Notes: generated by a model not told the origin, from the sequence alone. A DNA stretch of 64,000 nucleotides from Methanobacterium_B sp963825335 (GCA_963825335.1 CAWGSP010000002.1:124001-188000), one strand, 5' to 3'. Positions 27,810 through 36,837 are shown, counted from the first letter of the stretch. Translations and numbers: made by a program.

Positions 27810-28482
27810 TAAATCATCTCCTTAATTTATGATTGTAAATTATACAATTAAACACTTATCATTTTATTCACTCACAATAATGTCTATCATATTTGGTAAA
27901 TTCTAATTAACATCTACTTTTTACACCCACAAGATCTTGAAATCGATAAAAGCTTCCAATTTAAATCAGGAATATGGTCCGAATATCAAAATCATACATA
28001 TCTACATTCTACTACTATTTCAAAATATTTATTGAAAATATTATTTGCACTATCCAATTTTGACATAACTAAAATATTCCAGTCCACATCTCTGACAAAT
28101 ATGGTGCCATAATATTGTTATCAACAATTAACCAATCAATTTACCGATCTTCAACTGTTAATACTTCGAAGACCATTGAAAACAGCATGTGATAACTGAT
28201 CTATATGTGTATCTAGAACAATAAAAAAGATTTAACTTGTAAATTGTCTTGATAAATTTTCTCGTTCCTGTAATTCGATTATCATAATACACCTCGATTA
28301 CAATTACCATCGTACATTTACCAAACGCAACAATTGAAAGGGTAAACTTCCACAAAATTAGAGAGTGTTCCCTTAATATTTTGATGTAGTTTTCACAATA
28401 AAATTTAAAATCTTTAATACAATGTGACAATTCTATACTATTCAATCATTATCCCATATTCGTAAATACTGGACGTGTAACC
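27810..28482. other. AT-rich intergenic region
   Basis: About 670 bases. A reverse-strand open frame at 28158-28445 has an ATG but no ribosome site and unlikely composition. Apart from the dyad near 27840 nothing is recognisable. Confidence 0.4.
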
Positions 28483-28863
28483 ACGATAAAGAAAAAAATA
28501 GTTATTATTGAAGATGAAACCATAATAGCCTTAGATTTAAAACTGCGATTAGAAAATTTGGGATATAATGTACTTGATACATTGAATGGTAAAAATATAG
28601 TAATGAAAACTGGAGAATTAAATCCGGACATAGTCCTAATGGATATCGGATTGAATGGTGAAATAGACGGTATAGAAGCTGCCCAACAAATTCACAACCT
28701 ATATAATATCCCATTTATATATCTCACAGGAAGTTATGATAATTCACTCTTGAAAAGAGCAAAACAAACAGGACCTATTTGTATTATCCATAAGCCATTT
28801 GATGAAAAAAAAATACAAAAAGAAATAGAAAGGGAAGATAATATACAAGCTGAACACCATTGA
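28483..28863 (+). CDS. Stand-alone response regulator receiver without a normal start codon
   Basis: The receiver is complete only if reading begins at ACG 28483 or ATA 28486: IKKKIVIIEDETIIALDLKL supplies the acidic pocket, then Asp in IVLMDIGLNG, Thr in YLTGSYD and Lys in HKPF. No ATG, GTG or TTG in frame precedes this, and the first such codon (TTG 28558) would remove the first strand and acidic pocket. The context GGACGTGTAACC-ACG suggests an ATG mutated to ACG, or a non-AUG start. GEIDGIEAAQQI is typical of methanogen receivers that pair with HisKA_2 kinases. The gene could be decaying. Target kinases may be those at 10820 or 24793. Confidence 0.75.
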   Translation, partial: TIKKKIVIIEDETIIALDLKLRLENLGYNVLDTLNGKNIVMKTGELNPDIVLMDIGLNGEIDGIEAAQQIHNLYNIPFIYLTGSYDNSLLKRAKQTGPICIIHKPFDEKKIQKEIEREDNIQAEHH

Positions 28864-28873
28864 TAAATCTATT

Positions 28874-29078
28874 CTAGTTATAACGATGTAAAATTACAGT
28901 TGAATCATTGTTACTCACCAAACCCATTCCCATTTTTGATAGTTCGATGGTCTTCATCACATAGACATTACCAATTTTCGTGCCATCAAATTCCAGTATC
29001 AGATGCACTGTTCATCCTGTGTTGTTTGGTTTGAAGTGCTTTATTTTGTGTACATTGCTTGAATCTGCAATGATCTAT
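28874..29078 (-). pseudogene. Possible short coding remnant
   Basis: Reverse-strand reading gives a plausible protein-like stretch (VHKIKHFKPNNTG, stop, TVHLILEFDGTKIGNVYVMK, TIELSKMGMGLVS) with one in-frame TGA and no start. Composition looks coding, but I cannot name the family. Treat as a gene scrap of low certainty. Confidence 0.3.
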
Positions 29079-29374
29079 GAAACACATGATTTAAGATACT
29101 CAACCAAATTAATTTTTCATTTTTTCAATATCCTATATTGCTCATGTTAAAAAATTTGGTTATTGCTATTTATCTGAATCAAAGTATCAACATTGAATCA
29201 TTTCATTAATTGTTCATTCGATTTTTTAGATTCATTTTCTGTTTTAAATAAATTGAAGTAAAGTTTTGTTCGAAGAGCGTTATCATGTTTTAATTTGAAG
29301 ATTTTATTTGTAAAATACAAATTATTCATCTAGGAGTTCCTGCGAACATATTAAATATTATGGAGTACTATAAT

Positions 29375-29394
29375 GTAATAGGGTGTAATAGGGT
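29375..29394 (+). promoter_or_regulatory. Two perfect 10-bp elements GTAATAGGGT
   Basis: Tandem identical units, same sequence class as the four-unit array at 22881-22920 before the small-RNA promoter. About 160 bases upstream of the secreted transglutaminase-like gene. Confidence 0.55.
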
Positions 29395-29555
29395 GATATT
29401 TAGATTGGTGATAAATTTTTTTATCCCCAAATATTTATTATTTTTTAAAAATTTTGGATTAAAAAATGGTAAAATACATCATTCGTAAATCAAAATTTCA
29501 TATCTAAAAAAAAACCTACGATTCACCGATATAATAAATATTCGTGCGGTATAAG

Positions 29556-30281
29556 ATGTTAAATCAGAAAAAATTCATACCAATCTTTTTGGTATTTTTT
29601 ATCGTGTGTTTTTCACCAGAAATTACTTGGGCAACCCCTGGAATAGGGCAACAGAATATGATTAACACCGATCCATTACACATAGTTGATAATAATTCAA
29701 GTTTAAACGGAATTAACCAAGAACAAAAAATCAACAACATCACAACCAACAACACATATTCTAAACTCATCAAAAATATTTACAATAAAGATTATCTTTT
29801 TGCAGGGGTCATAATTGTTAGTAACATTTATGGTCGGTTAACGAACATGGATAATGCTTTTGCTCACAACACCTTGATGATCAAATCGTTATTCACAAAT
29901 AATTTGGTTAACGCCGTATCAAAAGGTCATAACACAACCACTATCATCACTACTACTAATGTTGGTCCTAATGAACAACAGGTAGATATAGAATTTAAGA
30001 AAATCCAGAGTTTACAATACAACAGTAAAACAATGAACTGTGTGGATAAATCAAATCTATTTGCCCGTTACTTGTATGAAAATGGGGCAAGACAAATAGG
30101 TATGGTTGTGATCGAACACAATTCTGGCAAGTATTCCCATGAATTTGTAGAATGGGACGGACATTATTATGATGCCTGTGATACAGGAACTAGCTACACT
30201 GAACCCAAAGCAGTTTACCTAAAAAAATTATCACAGATAGGTTTTAGTGGATTAACGATCACATCTCCATACAATCCCTAA
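29556..30281 (+). CDS. Secreted transglutaminase-like protein
   Basis: 241 residues from ATG 29556 (a GTG four codons upstream is less likely). Signal peptide at about 1-27, ending near TWA. N-rich region, then a C-terminal module with Cys in TMNCVDKSNLFARYL, His in YSHEFVEW and Asp in HYYDACD; order and spacing match a transglutaminase-like Cys-His-Asp triad, although no pseudomurein-binding repeat is present. It may cleave or form amide bonds outside the cell, plausibly on the wall. GCGGTATAAG precedes the start, similar to the end of the GGAGGCGGTATAA leader at 4117 but without GGAG. Low-level similarity only, so the function is inferred. Confidence 0.7.
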   Translation: MLNQKKFIPIFLVFFIVCFSPEITWATPGIGQQNMINTDPLHIVDNNSSLNGINQEQKINNITTNNTYSKLIKNIYNKDYLFAGVIIVSNIYGRLTNMDNAFAHNTLMIKSLFTNNLVNAVSKGHNTTTIITTTNVGPNEQQVDIEFKKIQSLQYNSKTMNCVDKSNLFARYLYENGARQIGMVVIEHNSGKYSHEFVEWDGHYYDACDTGTSYTEPKAVYLKKLSQIGFSGLTITSPYNP

Positions 30282-30555
30282 AAAAGCCTATAATAAATAT
30301 CTAATTTAAACCACAAATCATTTATAAAATAATCTTATCAAAGAATAATTATATTTGAGAATTCACAGATCATGCAAAAAAAAATTGGATCAAATAATGA
30401 TAAAAATAAGGAATGAATCCAGTTAAAACAGACAAAAATAAAGGTTCATTCATTATAATTCAAGTTTGTTTGTAGAATTTTTCCTATTAATTCATGTTTG
30501 ATTCTGGTATGATTTTGGCATAGGTATTATAAAATATAAAAAAATAAAGATCATT

Positions 30556-31719
30556 ATGTCATTTTTATCGCTGGTGGTTAAAAATCCATTCAGAAACAAA
30601 ACTAGAAGTGCCCTTGCAATAGTCGGAATTGCAATAGGGATCATGGTCATAGTAGCCCTTGGAATGGTTACAGGAGGCCTAGAAAATTCGACACAAAGCA
30701 CTCTTAAGGCAGGAGCTGCTGAAATAACAGCAATGCAAACGGGTTCAAACAGTTTCACATCTGGGGGTTCAATTAATCAATCAAAAGTCACAGACTTACT
30801 CAGCATACCCGGTGTAAAAAATACCGCGGGAATTTTAAGAGCAACAAATACCACAACATCAAGTTTAACATCTAACAGTTCTCAGGCAGGATTTGGTGCC
30901 GGTGAAGGAGTTCAGGTCACTGGAATAGATCCGAGTAAACTATCACTCATAGGCATTGATAGTGTCAACGGCACAGAATTTACCAATACAAGTACAAATG
31001 AAGTAATAGTTGGAACTACTTTTGCTTCCAGTACTAACAAAACAGTTGGCGATACCCTGAATCTCTATGGTAAGAACTTTAAAATAGTTGGAACGTATGA
31101 AACAGGTGACTTTATAACAGACGCAGGAGTCATGATGCCACTGGCAACACTCCAAAATTTGACAAGCAACGACAATAAAGTTAGCGATATACTAGTTAAG
31201 GTAACAGACAACGCTAACGTAACAACAGTGAGTAATGCAATACAAAATGCATATCCAAATCAGCTGACAACAACCACAGCAGCAGAAGATGCCAACAGAA
31301 TAAATCAGGGATTAAGTTTCATAGACACAGCATCTTGGGCAATTTCTTTACTTGCCATATTCATAGGGGCAGTGGGAGTTATTAACACCATGATAATGTC
31401 AGTGTATGAAAGAACTAGAGAAATAGGTGTTTTAAAAGCAGTGGGATGGACAGATCGAAGGATACTAAGTATGATACTTGGAGAATCTGTTGTACTCACA
31501 TTGATAGCCTTTGTTGTAGGTACGGTTATTGCAGTTGTCGGAGTTGAGCTCATACTAAATCTCAGCCCATCAGTCGGAGGAATTATCAAACCCGCCTTTG
31601 ATATTACTATCTTCTTGAGGGCTTTCTTAGTAGCGTTCTTAGTCGGAGTTATAGGTGGATTATATCCAGCTTACAGAGCATCAAGATTATCACCAACGGA
31701 GGCACTGCGTTATGAATAA
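30556..31719 (+). CDS. MacB/FtsX-type ABC transporter permease
   Basis: 387 residues. An N-terminal helix with the family start (LVVKNPFRNKTRSALAIVGIAIGI), a large extracytoplasmic Ser/Thr/Asn-rich domain (about 45-250), then three helices in the FtsX domain with EIGVLKAVGW and LYPAYRASRLSPTEALRYE. This layout belongs to MacB/LolC-type permeases that move lipoproteins or peptides from the membrane or transmit force instead of importing nutrients. It overlaps the start of the ATPase gene by eight bases, a clear operon. Substrate unknown. Confidence 0.92.
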   Translation: MSFLSLVVKNPFRNKTRSALAIVGIAIGIMVIVALGMVTGGLENSTQSTLKAGAAEITAMQTGSNSFTSGGSINQSKVTDLLSIPGVKNTAGILRATNTTTSSLTSNSSQAGFGAGEGVQVTGIDPSKLSLIGIDSVNGTEFTNTSTNEVIVGTTFASSTNKTVGDTLNLYGKNFKIVGTYETGDFITDAGVMMPLATLQNLTSNDNKVSDILVKVTDNANVTTVSNAIQNAYPNQLTTTTAAEDANRINQGLSFIDTASWAISLLAIFIGAVGVINTMIMSVYERTREIGVLKAVGWTDRRILSMILGESVVLTLIAFVVGTVIAVVGVELILNLSPSVGGIIKPAFDITIFLRAFLVAFLVGVIGGLYPAYRASRLSPTEALRYE

Positions 31720-32392
31720 CGACAATATCATAGAGATCAAAGACCTTAAAAAAAGTTACGATAACGGTAAAATAAAAGCTTTAAATGGCATGAATCTGGA
31801 AGTTAAAAAAGGAGAATTCATATCCATCATGGGGCCTTCAGGTTCTGGAAAATCCACCCTCCTAAACATGATAGGGGCATTAGACAGGGCAGATCAAGGA
31901 TCCATTAAAGTCGCGGGTATCGATCTTGTGACAACCAATAAACTCAATAAATTCCGATCCCAGGAAATAGGTTTTGTTTTCCAGATGCACAACCTCATAC
32001 CCAACCTGAGTGTAGTTGAAAACGTTGAAATACCAATGTTTGAAACCAATGCATCGTCAAAAGAAATGCGTAAAAGGGCTTTAGAACTTCTGAGATCTGT
32101 TGACCTAGAAGACAAAATCGATCAAAAACCAACCAAACTTTCGGGAGGTGAAAGACAGAGAGTTGCTATAGCCCGTGCACTGGTAAACCATCCTTCCATA
32201 ATATTAGCAGACGAACCTACAGGTTCTTTAGACTCAAAAACAGGCGAAGTGATACTCAACTTACTCAAGGATCTGCATAGGAAGGAGAATGTTACACTGG
32301 TCATGGTCACACACGAACCATATGTAGGGAATATGGCAGAAAGAATGGTTACTGTACTGGACGGTAAATGCAAAACAGATAAAAAGTTATGA
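31712..32392 (+). CDS. MacB/LolD-type ABC transporter ATPase
   Basis: 226 residues. The ATG at 31712 overlaps the permease stop; a longer reading frame upstream would lie inside the permease gene. Walker A GPSGSGKSTLLN, Q-loop VFQMHNLIPNLS, signature LSGGERQRVAIARAL, Walker B IILADEPTGSLDS and the H-loop THEP are all intact. The LSGGERQR and ADEPTG details are typical of the LolD/MacB subfamily. It powers the neighbouring permease. Confidence 0.95.
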   Translation: MNNDNIIEIKDLKKSYDNGKIKALNGMNLEVKKGEFISIMGPSGSGKSTLLNMIGALDRADQGSIKVAGIDLVTTNKLNKFRSQEIGFVFQMHNLIPNLSVVENVEIPMFETNASSKEMRKRALELLRSVDLEDKIDQKPTKLSGGERQRVAIARALVNHPSIILADEPTGSLDSKTGEVILNLLKDLHRKENVTLVMVTHEPYVGNMAERMVTVLDGKCKTDKKL

Positions 32393-32702
32393 ATTCAAAA
32401 GAATTCAAAAATTTTTCTTTTTTTTCACTGCGGCTGAGATGGCCATCATTTCATAAAACATTGTATCTAACTCTTAGAACAATGAAATAATAGATAAAAT
32501 CCCTTATTATTAATTGGTTTATTAGTGGTAACAATAGAGGGTTTATATGATCTGGAACTTCAAATTGTATTAAGTAAAATATAAGATTTGAAAATAAATA
32601 TTTTCGAAAAAATGTTTTATTTCAAAATATTTAAATCAAATTTTGAGTTTCATTCTATGAAACACATATATTTTAGAACATGATAAATTGGGGGAAATTA
32701 TT
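32393..32702. other. Intergenic region after the ABC operon
   Basis: About 310 bases. T runs right after the ATPase gene (about 32412-32426) suit termination. No gene or structured RNA seen. It precedes the sortase-like gene. Confidence 0.45.
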
Positions 32703-33647
32703 TTGATAAAAATTAAGTTCAAATATTTATTGTTAATTGCATGCGTCGTTGTGTTAGGGGTTGCATTTACAGCAGTGTCCTTTTCAGGACAAGTGGTTAA
32801 AACAAGTCATTATCAGAATGGAGAAATTTCATTCGATTATCCAAGTGTTTGGCATGAGATGAACGGCACAAACACATCCCAGGTTGTAGCGTTCAACGAT
32901 CCTAGCGGTAATTACAATGTCACGGTTAACAGAGAATTTTTACCATCGGGTTACATGAAATCGAATAGTTTAACATTTAATCCAAACGTACAGGGACAGT
33001 ACGGATTTCAATTTGTATCAAGTAAAGTATTGGATTTAAATGGTACAAAAGCACAAGAAGACATTTATCAGGTGAATGTCAATGGAAAAACCCAACATAG
33101 AACCGAAATATGGATCGCTAAAAATAATGCACTTTACAGTTTTATCATCTCAAGCACAGGAAATGTAATGGATGATAATACCCCCGAAATTCAGGCATTA
33201 ACAAGAAATCTGACCATTGGGGAGACTAATGTAAATAATACAGGATATTGGGGTGAAATTTCACTACCAACTCTCAACGAAAACTGGAAAATCGTACCAG
33301 ACACAGTCAATCATTATGACTCTGTATACCATGTTGCCACCAGTTTTTATCCTGGTCAAAATGGTACAGTAGGTCTAATGGGACACCATACACATTTTTC
33401 AGCACCGTTTAATGATACTTACGAGTTAAAAGTCGGACAGCAGGTAATTATAACAGATTTCCTGACCCAGAAAAAATACATCTATCAAGTAACAAGTAAC
33501 GGAGATATCAACTGGAATTACAAAACAAGTCCAGTACAGTATCCTGCAGGAAAATATGCACTGACATTGGTGACATGTTATCCACCAGGATATATGGAAG
33601 GTGCTTATCAGACGCACTTGAGCTTGGTCTCGGTACAGCCAATCTAG
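32703..33647 (+). CDS. Anchored PsbP-like/sortase fusion protein
   Basis: 314 residues from TTG 32703, seven bases after TGGGGGAA. N-terminal signal anchor (about 7-25). Residues about 35-165 resemble the PsbP-like fold seen in many archaeal membrane proteins (ISFDYPSVWHEM, VAFNDPSGNYNVTV, IYQVNVNGKTQHRTEIWIA). The C-terminal 130 residues look like a sortase beta-barrel: MGHHTHFSAPF carries the catalytic-His position and LVTCYPPG the catalytic Cys. The Arg that normally follows the Cys by several residues is not evident (AYQTHLSLV instead). A sortase would transfer surface proteins to a cell-envelope acceptor; loss of Arg may mean altered activity. No LPXTG-type substrate is evident nearby. 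Confidence 0.75.
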   Translation: MIKIKFKYLLLIACVVVLGVAFTAVSFSGQVVKTSHYQNGEISFDYPSVWHEMNGTNTSQVVAFNDPSGNYNVTVNREFLPSGYMKSNSLTFNPNVQGQYGFQFVSSKVLDLNGTKAQEDIYQVNVNGKTQHRTEIWIAKNNALYSFIISSTGNVMDDNTPEIQALTRNLTIGETNVNNTGYWGEISLPTLNENWKIVPDTVNHYDSVYHVATSFYPGQNGTVGLMGHHTHFSAPFNDTYELKVGQQVIITDFLTQKKYIYQVTSNGDINWNYKTSPVQYPAGKYALTLVTCYPPGYMEGAYQTHLSLVSVQPI

Positions 33648-33693
33648 AAGGGTAAAAATATTTATTTTATCATCTATTGGTTAAAATTTTTTT

Positions 33694-34005
33694 TTAATTA
33701 AATAAATTTTTTAGAGGCTTCCACTGTATGTGTAAGTGGAATATAGCAGCTAATGTAGTAATAATCCCTGCTTCTACATGTACAAACAGGATGGTGCTAT
33801 CTATTGGAAGGTAATTCAAATTAATAAAAATTACCATTATCACACCCGTAGTTCCTAATATGATAGAGCTTATGATTAGCACAAAGTTCCATATTAATTT
33901 ATATGTTCTTTCATTCAGATTTCCATCTGTATAAAGGAAGTAACTTAGGAGATAAAAAAATATCAGTGCTATGATGATTGGAAATAGGTTATACTGGCCT
34001 ATCAT
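33694..34005 (-). CDS. Small three-helix membrane protein, DUF4405-like
   Basis: 103 residues with three hydrophobic helices (about 5-22, 37-60, 70-93). The last helix contains HVEAGIITTLAAIFHLHIQW, a spacing of His residues like that of DUF4405/cytochrome-b561-type heme-binding helices. A paralog with the same design follows at 34056 (upstream on this strand), so they are a tandem pair. May take part in membrane electron transfer, but heme binding is unproven. Confidence 0.7.
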   Translation of the reverse strand: MIGQYNLFPIIIALIFFYLLSYFLYTDGNLNERTYKLIWNFVLIISSIILGTTGVIMVIFINLNYLPIDSTILFVHVEAGIITTLAAIFHLHIQWKPLKNLFN

Positions 34006-34055
34006 ATTCTTTTACACATCTTTCTTTTTTAATTAAATTCTGATTAAATATTTAT

Positions 34056-34373
34056 TTACGAGGGTTTAACCATTAATTTTCTGAGTTTACCCCAATTCCA
34101 ATGTAAATGTAGGATTATCAGCGTAAAAAAGGCGATACCAATTTCACTGTGCCAATAATTAATGTTAATACTCAACGAGACATTCAAACCGAAATCTGCA
34201 AAAAATGCTAATATTATTCCCATACCTGCAGTGATTATAAATGAGATTAAAATAAGGATGTTCCATAATTTTCCATGAGTTGATTTATTTATATAGTTTC
34301 CTCTGTAAAGAGCATAACTAAAAATGTATGCTATCACAAGGACCGCAACTATCTGTACAAGATCATACACCAT
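34056..34373 (-). CDS. Small three-helix membrane protein, DUF4405-like, second copy
   Basis: 105 residues, the same three-helix layout as the gene at 33694. The final helix reads HSEIGIAFFTLIILHLHWNW, again with paired His on one face, matching DUF4405 proteins. The pair is 50 bases apart, and the upstream member shares its regulatory region with the divergent SagB-type gene at 34559. Possible heterodimeric heme or quinone-like site, inferred only from His positions. Confidence 0.7.
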   Translation of the reverse strand: MVYDLVQIVAVLVIAYIFSYALYRGNYINKSTHGKLWNILILISFIITAGMGIILAFFADFGLNVSLSININYWHSEIGIAFFTLIILHLHWNWGKLRKLMVKPS

Positions 34374-34558
34374 TATTATTTAATTGTTGATACTGCTATA
34401 AAAAATTTTATATTTTTATTAAATAATAATTAATATCTGTACATCAATTCAGGTTAGATAACCGTATAATACTTCCCAATTTAGAACAGGTATAATATAT
34501 ATACTTAACAATATAATAATAAATATACGAAATTTATATCACTTCTGTGGGGTAGAGC

Positions 34559-35296
34559 ATGGAGAAAAAAAAGATAGCGGTTTTGTTGATATTGATTCTA
34601 GCTTTCATTGCTGTAGTGAGTGAAATTTATGTTTTAAACTCCCAAATTTCACAACAAACGGGTTATACAACTCGAAATGTGATCAGTATAACCAAACTAC
34701 CGTCTCCACAGTTAACAGGTAATATGTCTGTTGAACAGGCCATCGAAGATAGGCGTTCTGTTAGGGAGTACAATGATGAACCTATCAATATATCCGATGT
34801 TTCACAGCTCTTATGGGCAGGTCAAGGTATTACTGATCCGCAATACGGTTTGAGAGCTGCACCTTCTGCAGGACAGGTCTACCCACTCGAACTTTATGTA
34901 ATTGTGGGTACTGGAGGTGTGACAGGGTTGCCTGCGGGAGAATATCTCTATGTCCCGGAGAATAATACCCTGGAAAAACTTATTAATGGTGATCTGAGGG
35001 CTCAGCTAGCAACAATAGCCGATGGCCAACCATGGGTTCAACAGGGTCAAGTAGACATTGTCATTACAGGAAATTATCAAAAAATGATAGATAAATATCC
35101 TGATGTACCATTGAGCACAAGGTTTGTTAATTTAGAAGCAGGCCATGTGGGTGAAAATATTTATCTCCAGGCAGAACCTTTGGGTTTGGCAACGGTTTCA
35201 ATAGGATCATTCAACGAAAATCAGATGATATCGTTGATGCATCTACAGGTAAATGAAGAACCAATTTATATCTTTCCAATTGGACATCCAAAATAA
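34559..35296 (+). CDS. Membrane-anchored SagB/ThcOx-type nitroreductase-fold oxidoreductase
   Basis: 245 residues. A single N-terminal membrane segment (about 6-26) is followed by the nitroreductase fold: EQAIEDRRSVREYNDEPIN at the FMN phosphate site, SQLLWAGQGI, RAAPSAGQVYPLELYV (the SagB-type ASAGxxxPxE motif), and the C-terminal GLATVSIGSFNENQM plus IYIFPIGHPK. Family members oxidise azoline rings of peptides, or do other flavin redox work. The anchor would place the enzyme on the outer face unless the orientation is reversed. GGGGTAGAGC precedes the ATG. It is divergently paired with the DUF4405-like membrane genes, which could supply electrons. Confidence 0.85.
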   Translation: MEKKKIAVLLILILAFIAVVSEIYVLNSQISQQTGYTTRNVISITKLPSPQLTGNMSVEQAIEDRRSVREYNDEPINISDVSQLLWAGQGITDPQYGLRAAPSAGQVYPLELYVIVGTGGVTGLPAGEYLYVPENNTLEKLINGDLRAQLATIADGQPWVQQGQVDIVITGNYQKMIDKYPDVPLSTRFVNLEAGHVGENIYLQAEPLGLATVSIGSFNENQMISLMHLQVNEEPIYIFPIGHPK

Positions 35297-35324
35297 GATT
35301 TTAAACCTATTATCTTTTTTATCC

Positions 35325-35663
35325 CTAAAAAAGTAGTGTTTCAAGTTCTTTCAGGTTATTTTCGATGAAATTCTGAGACTCTGGATCTGCTAACAGTTTA
35401 AGGTGCCTCTTATTTGTTTGTGTGTATGCCCTGTCCAATATTGTCTGCAGTTCTGAAACTGGCATTTCACATACCTTTTTGATTTTTTTACGGTCATCAT
35501 TTGATAATCCCTCATTGTATGAACTGATTTGATTTTCAAATGATTTAACCACATTTTTATTGTTTCTTACAACACTTCGCAATATTAAATATGGTACCCT
35601 GGTGAATATGTCCAGTATCTCTACAACATCTTCTTCTGTAATCGTAACTTCTTGCATATCCAT
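35325..35663 (-). CDS. Hypothetical helical protein
   Basis: 112 residues from ATG 35663, nine bases after AGGAG; a start seven codons upstream would include that site. The protein (MDMQEVTITEEDVVEILDIF ...) is soluble and helical, with conserved-looking acid pattern and no cysteines. I do not recognise a family. It is convergent with the SagB-type gene, 28 bases away. Confidence 0.6.
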   Translation of the reverse strand: MDMQEVTITEEDVVEILDIFTRVPYLILRSVVRNNKNVVKSFENQISSYNEGLSNDDRKKIKKVCEMPVSELQTILDRAYTQTNKRHLKLLADPESQNFIENNLKELETLLF

Positions 35664-35763
35664 AATATTAATTCTCCTATCCAAATTTATACCTACGGAT
35701 TAACTCATGTGAATAAATTCATATTCTAATATCCTGCCTACGCTAATAAAAAAAATGGGTTTG

Positions 35764-36837
35764 TCAGTTTATATGGATTGGAACATGATTTTTCTGGCAT
35801 ATTTCTATTATATATTGTGAAGGAAGGTACAAACTTGAATCAATTTTTAATGCCGGAATTATCAGATTGTGTCCGAAAATTTCAATCTGTAGAGGGGATT
35901 GATCATGCGATTCTAAACTATATATAATGATACCCAGTACATTTCTATGTGAATCAACAACCGGCCCCCCACTGTAACCCTGTTCTGATGGGGCATCGAT
36001 TTCAAAGTAAGGCGTACCATTATGTGGGATTTCAGATGTTAAAACTCCGGAGGCCGATGATGGATAGATCAACTGGTTTAAACCTGAATACATTCCACTT
36101 TTCAACACTGGAAAACCGTAAATCTGAACTGATTGGCCCGCAATCGGAGTTATATTGGAAATAGGAAGAGCTGGTAATTTTACCAAAGTATCGATCTTTA
36201 AAAGAGCAACATCATCATCAGTGGATGAATTTCCAACATCTACCAATTTTGCATACATAGATGTGCTGCTCCGAGTACCTGGAAGTGTTACTGTGATAAC
36301 TTGTTGTTGTGAAGTAACATTCAACAGATGATCTTTAACAAGCATAGCAGTGGTTGTATTGAGATCAGGCTGCCCATTGATAATTGATATAAGACCTGAA
36401 GAGCTGTTGCCCAATAATTCCAATCCCAGTTGGGGATTATATTTAGATATATAACCTGAAACAGCAGCTATTTCGAGATAGTTGCGGATATCGCTGCTGT
36501 TCATAGTTCTCAGTACCTGCTGATTTTCTAGTGATACAGGATCGCTTACAACATGAAAGGCCGTTATAATGTAACCATTGCTGCTCACTATAAAACCAGA
36601 ACCCGAATCTAGAGGGGCAAATATCACATCAATAGTTGTTTTCCTATTTAAATATGGATCACTCACCGTAACAACACCAGATACACCATTTTGGATGTAG
36701 ACTGTTGAATTTGCTGGTTGTAAATTGGAACTGGTTTCAGCATATGAATAGTTTCCAAAAATATTTTGGGCTATGACCACACTAAAAAGTCCTATTACAA
36801 CTGCTGCAATCAGTAAAAATACTTTTAAAAACTTCAT
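35764..36837 (-). CDS. Membrane-anchored or secreted trypsin-like serine protease (S1C/DegP-like)
   Basis: 357 residues. Signal anchor at about 4-24. The protease domain shows SGSGFIVSSNGYIITAFHVV with His95, DDDVALLKID with Asp209 and GYSGGPVVDS with Ser289, the complete catalytic triad. A long insert (about 105-190) separates His and Asp. No PDZ domain follows, in contrast with DegP. It probably trims or degrades proteins at the cell surface. The gene is alone, in an area rich in envelope genes. Confidence 0.9.
   Translation of the reverse strand: MKFLKVFLLIAAVVIGLFSVVIAQNIFGNYSYAETSSNLQPANSTVYIQNGVSGVVTVSDPYLNRKTTIDVIFAPLDSGSGFIVSSNGYIITAFHVVSDPVSLENQQVLRTMNSSDIRNYLEIAAVSGYISKYNPQLGLELLGNSSSGLISIINGQPDLNTTTAMLVKDHLLNVTSQQQVITVTLPGTRSSTSMYAKLVDVGNSSTDDDVALLKIDTLVKLPALPISNITPIAGQSVQIYGFPVLKSGMYSGLNQLIYPSSASGVLTSEIPHNGTPYFEIDAPSEQGYSGGPVVDSHRNVLGIIIYSLESHDQSPLQIEIFGHNLIIPALKIDSSLYLPSQYIIEICQKNHVPIHIN

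Larger units (their letters stand above)
28864..29555. other. Intergenic region upstream of the secreted Cys-His-Asp protein
   Basis: Contains the possible remnant at 28874-29078, two GTAATAGGGT units at 29375-29394, and a TATA-like CGATATAATAAATA at 29527-29540 only about 16-29 bases before the ATG, implying a nearly leaderless transcript if used. Confidence 0.45.

Noticed and set aside
28158..28445. Reverse-strand 95-codon open frame
   Set aside because: Unlikely amino-acid composition (many Cys, Tyr and Ile without pattern) and no ribosome site; could be a remnant but unsupported.
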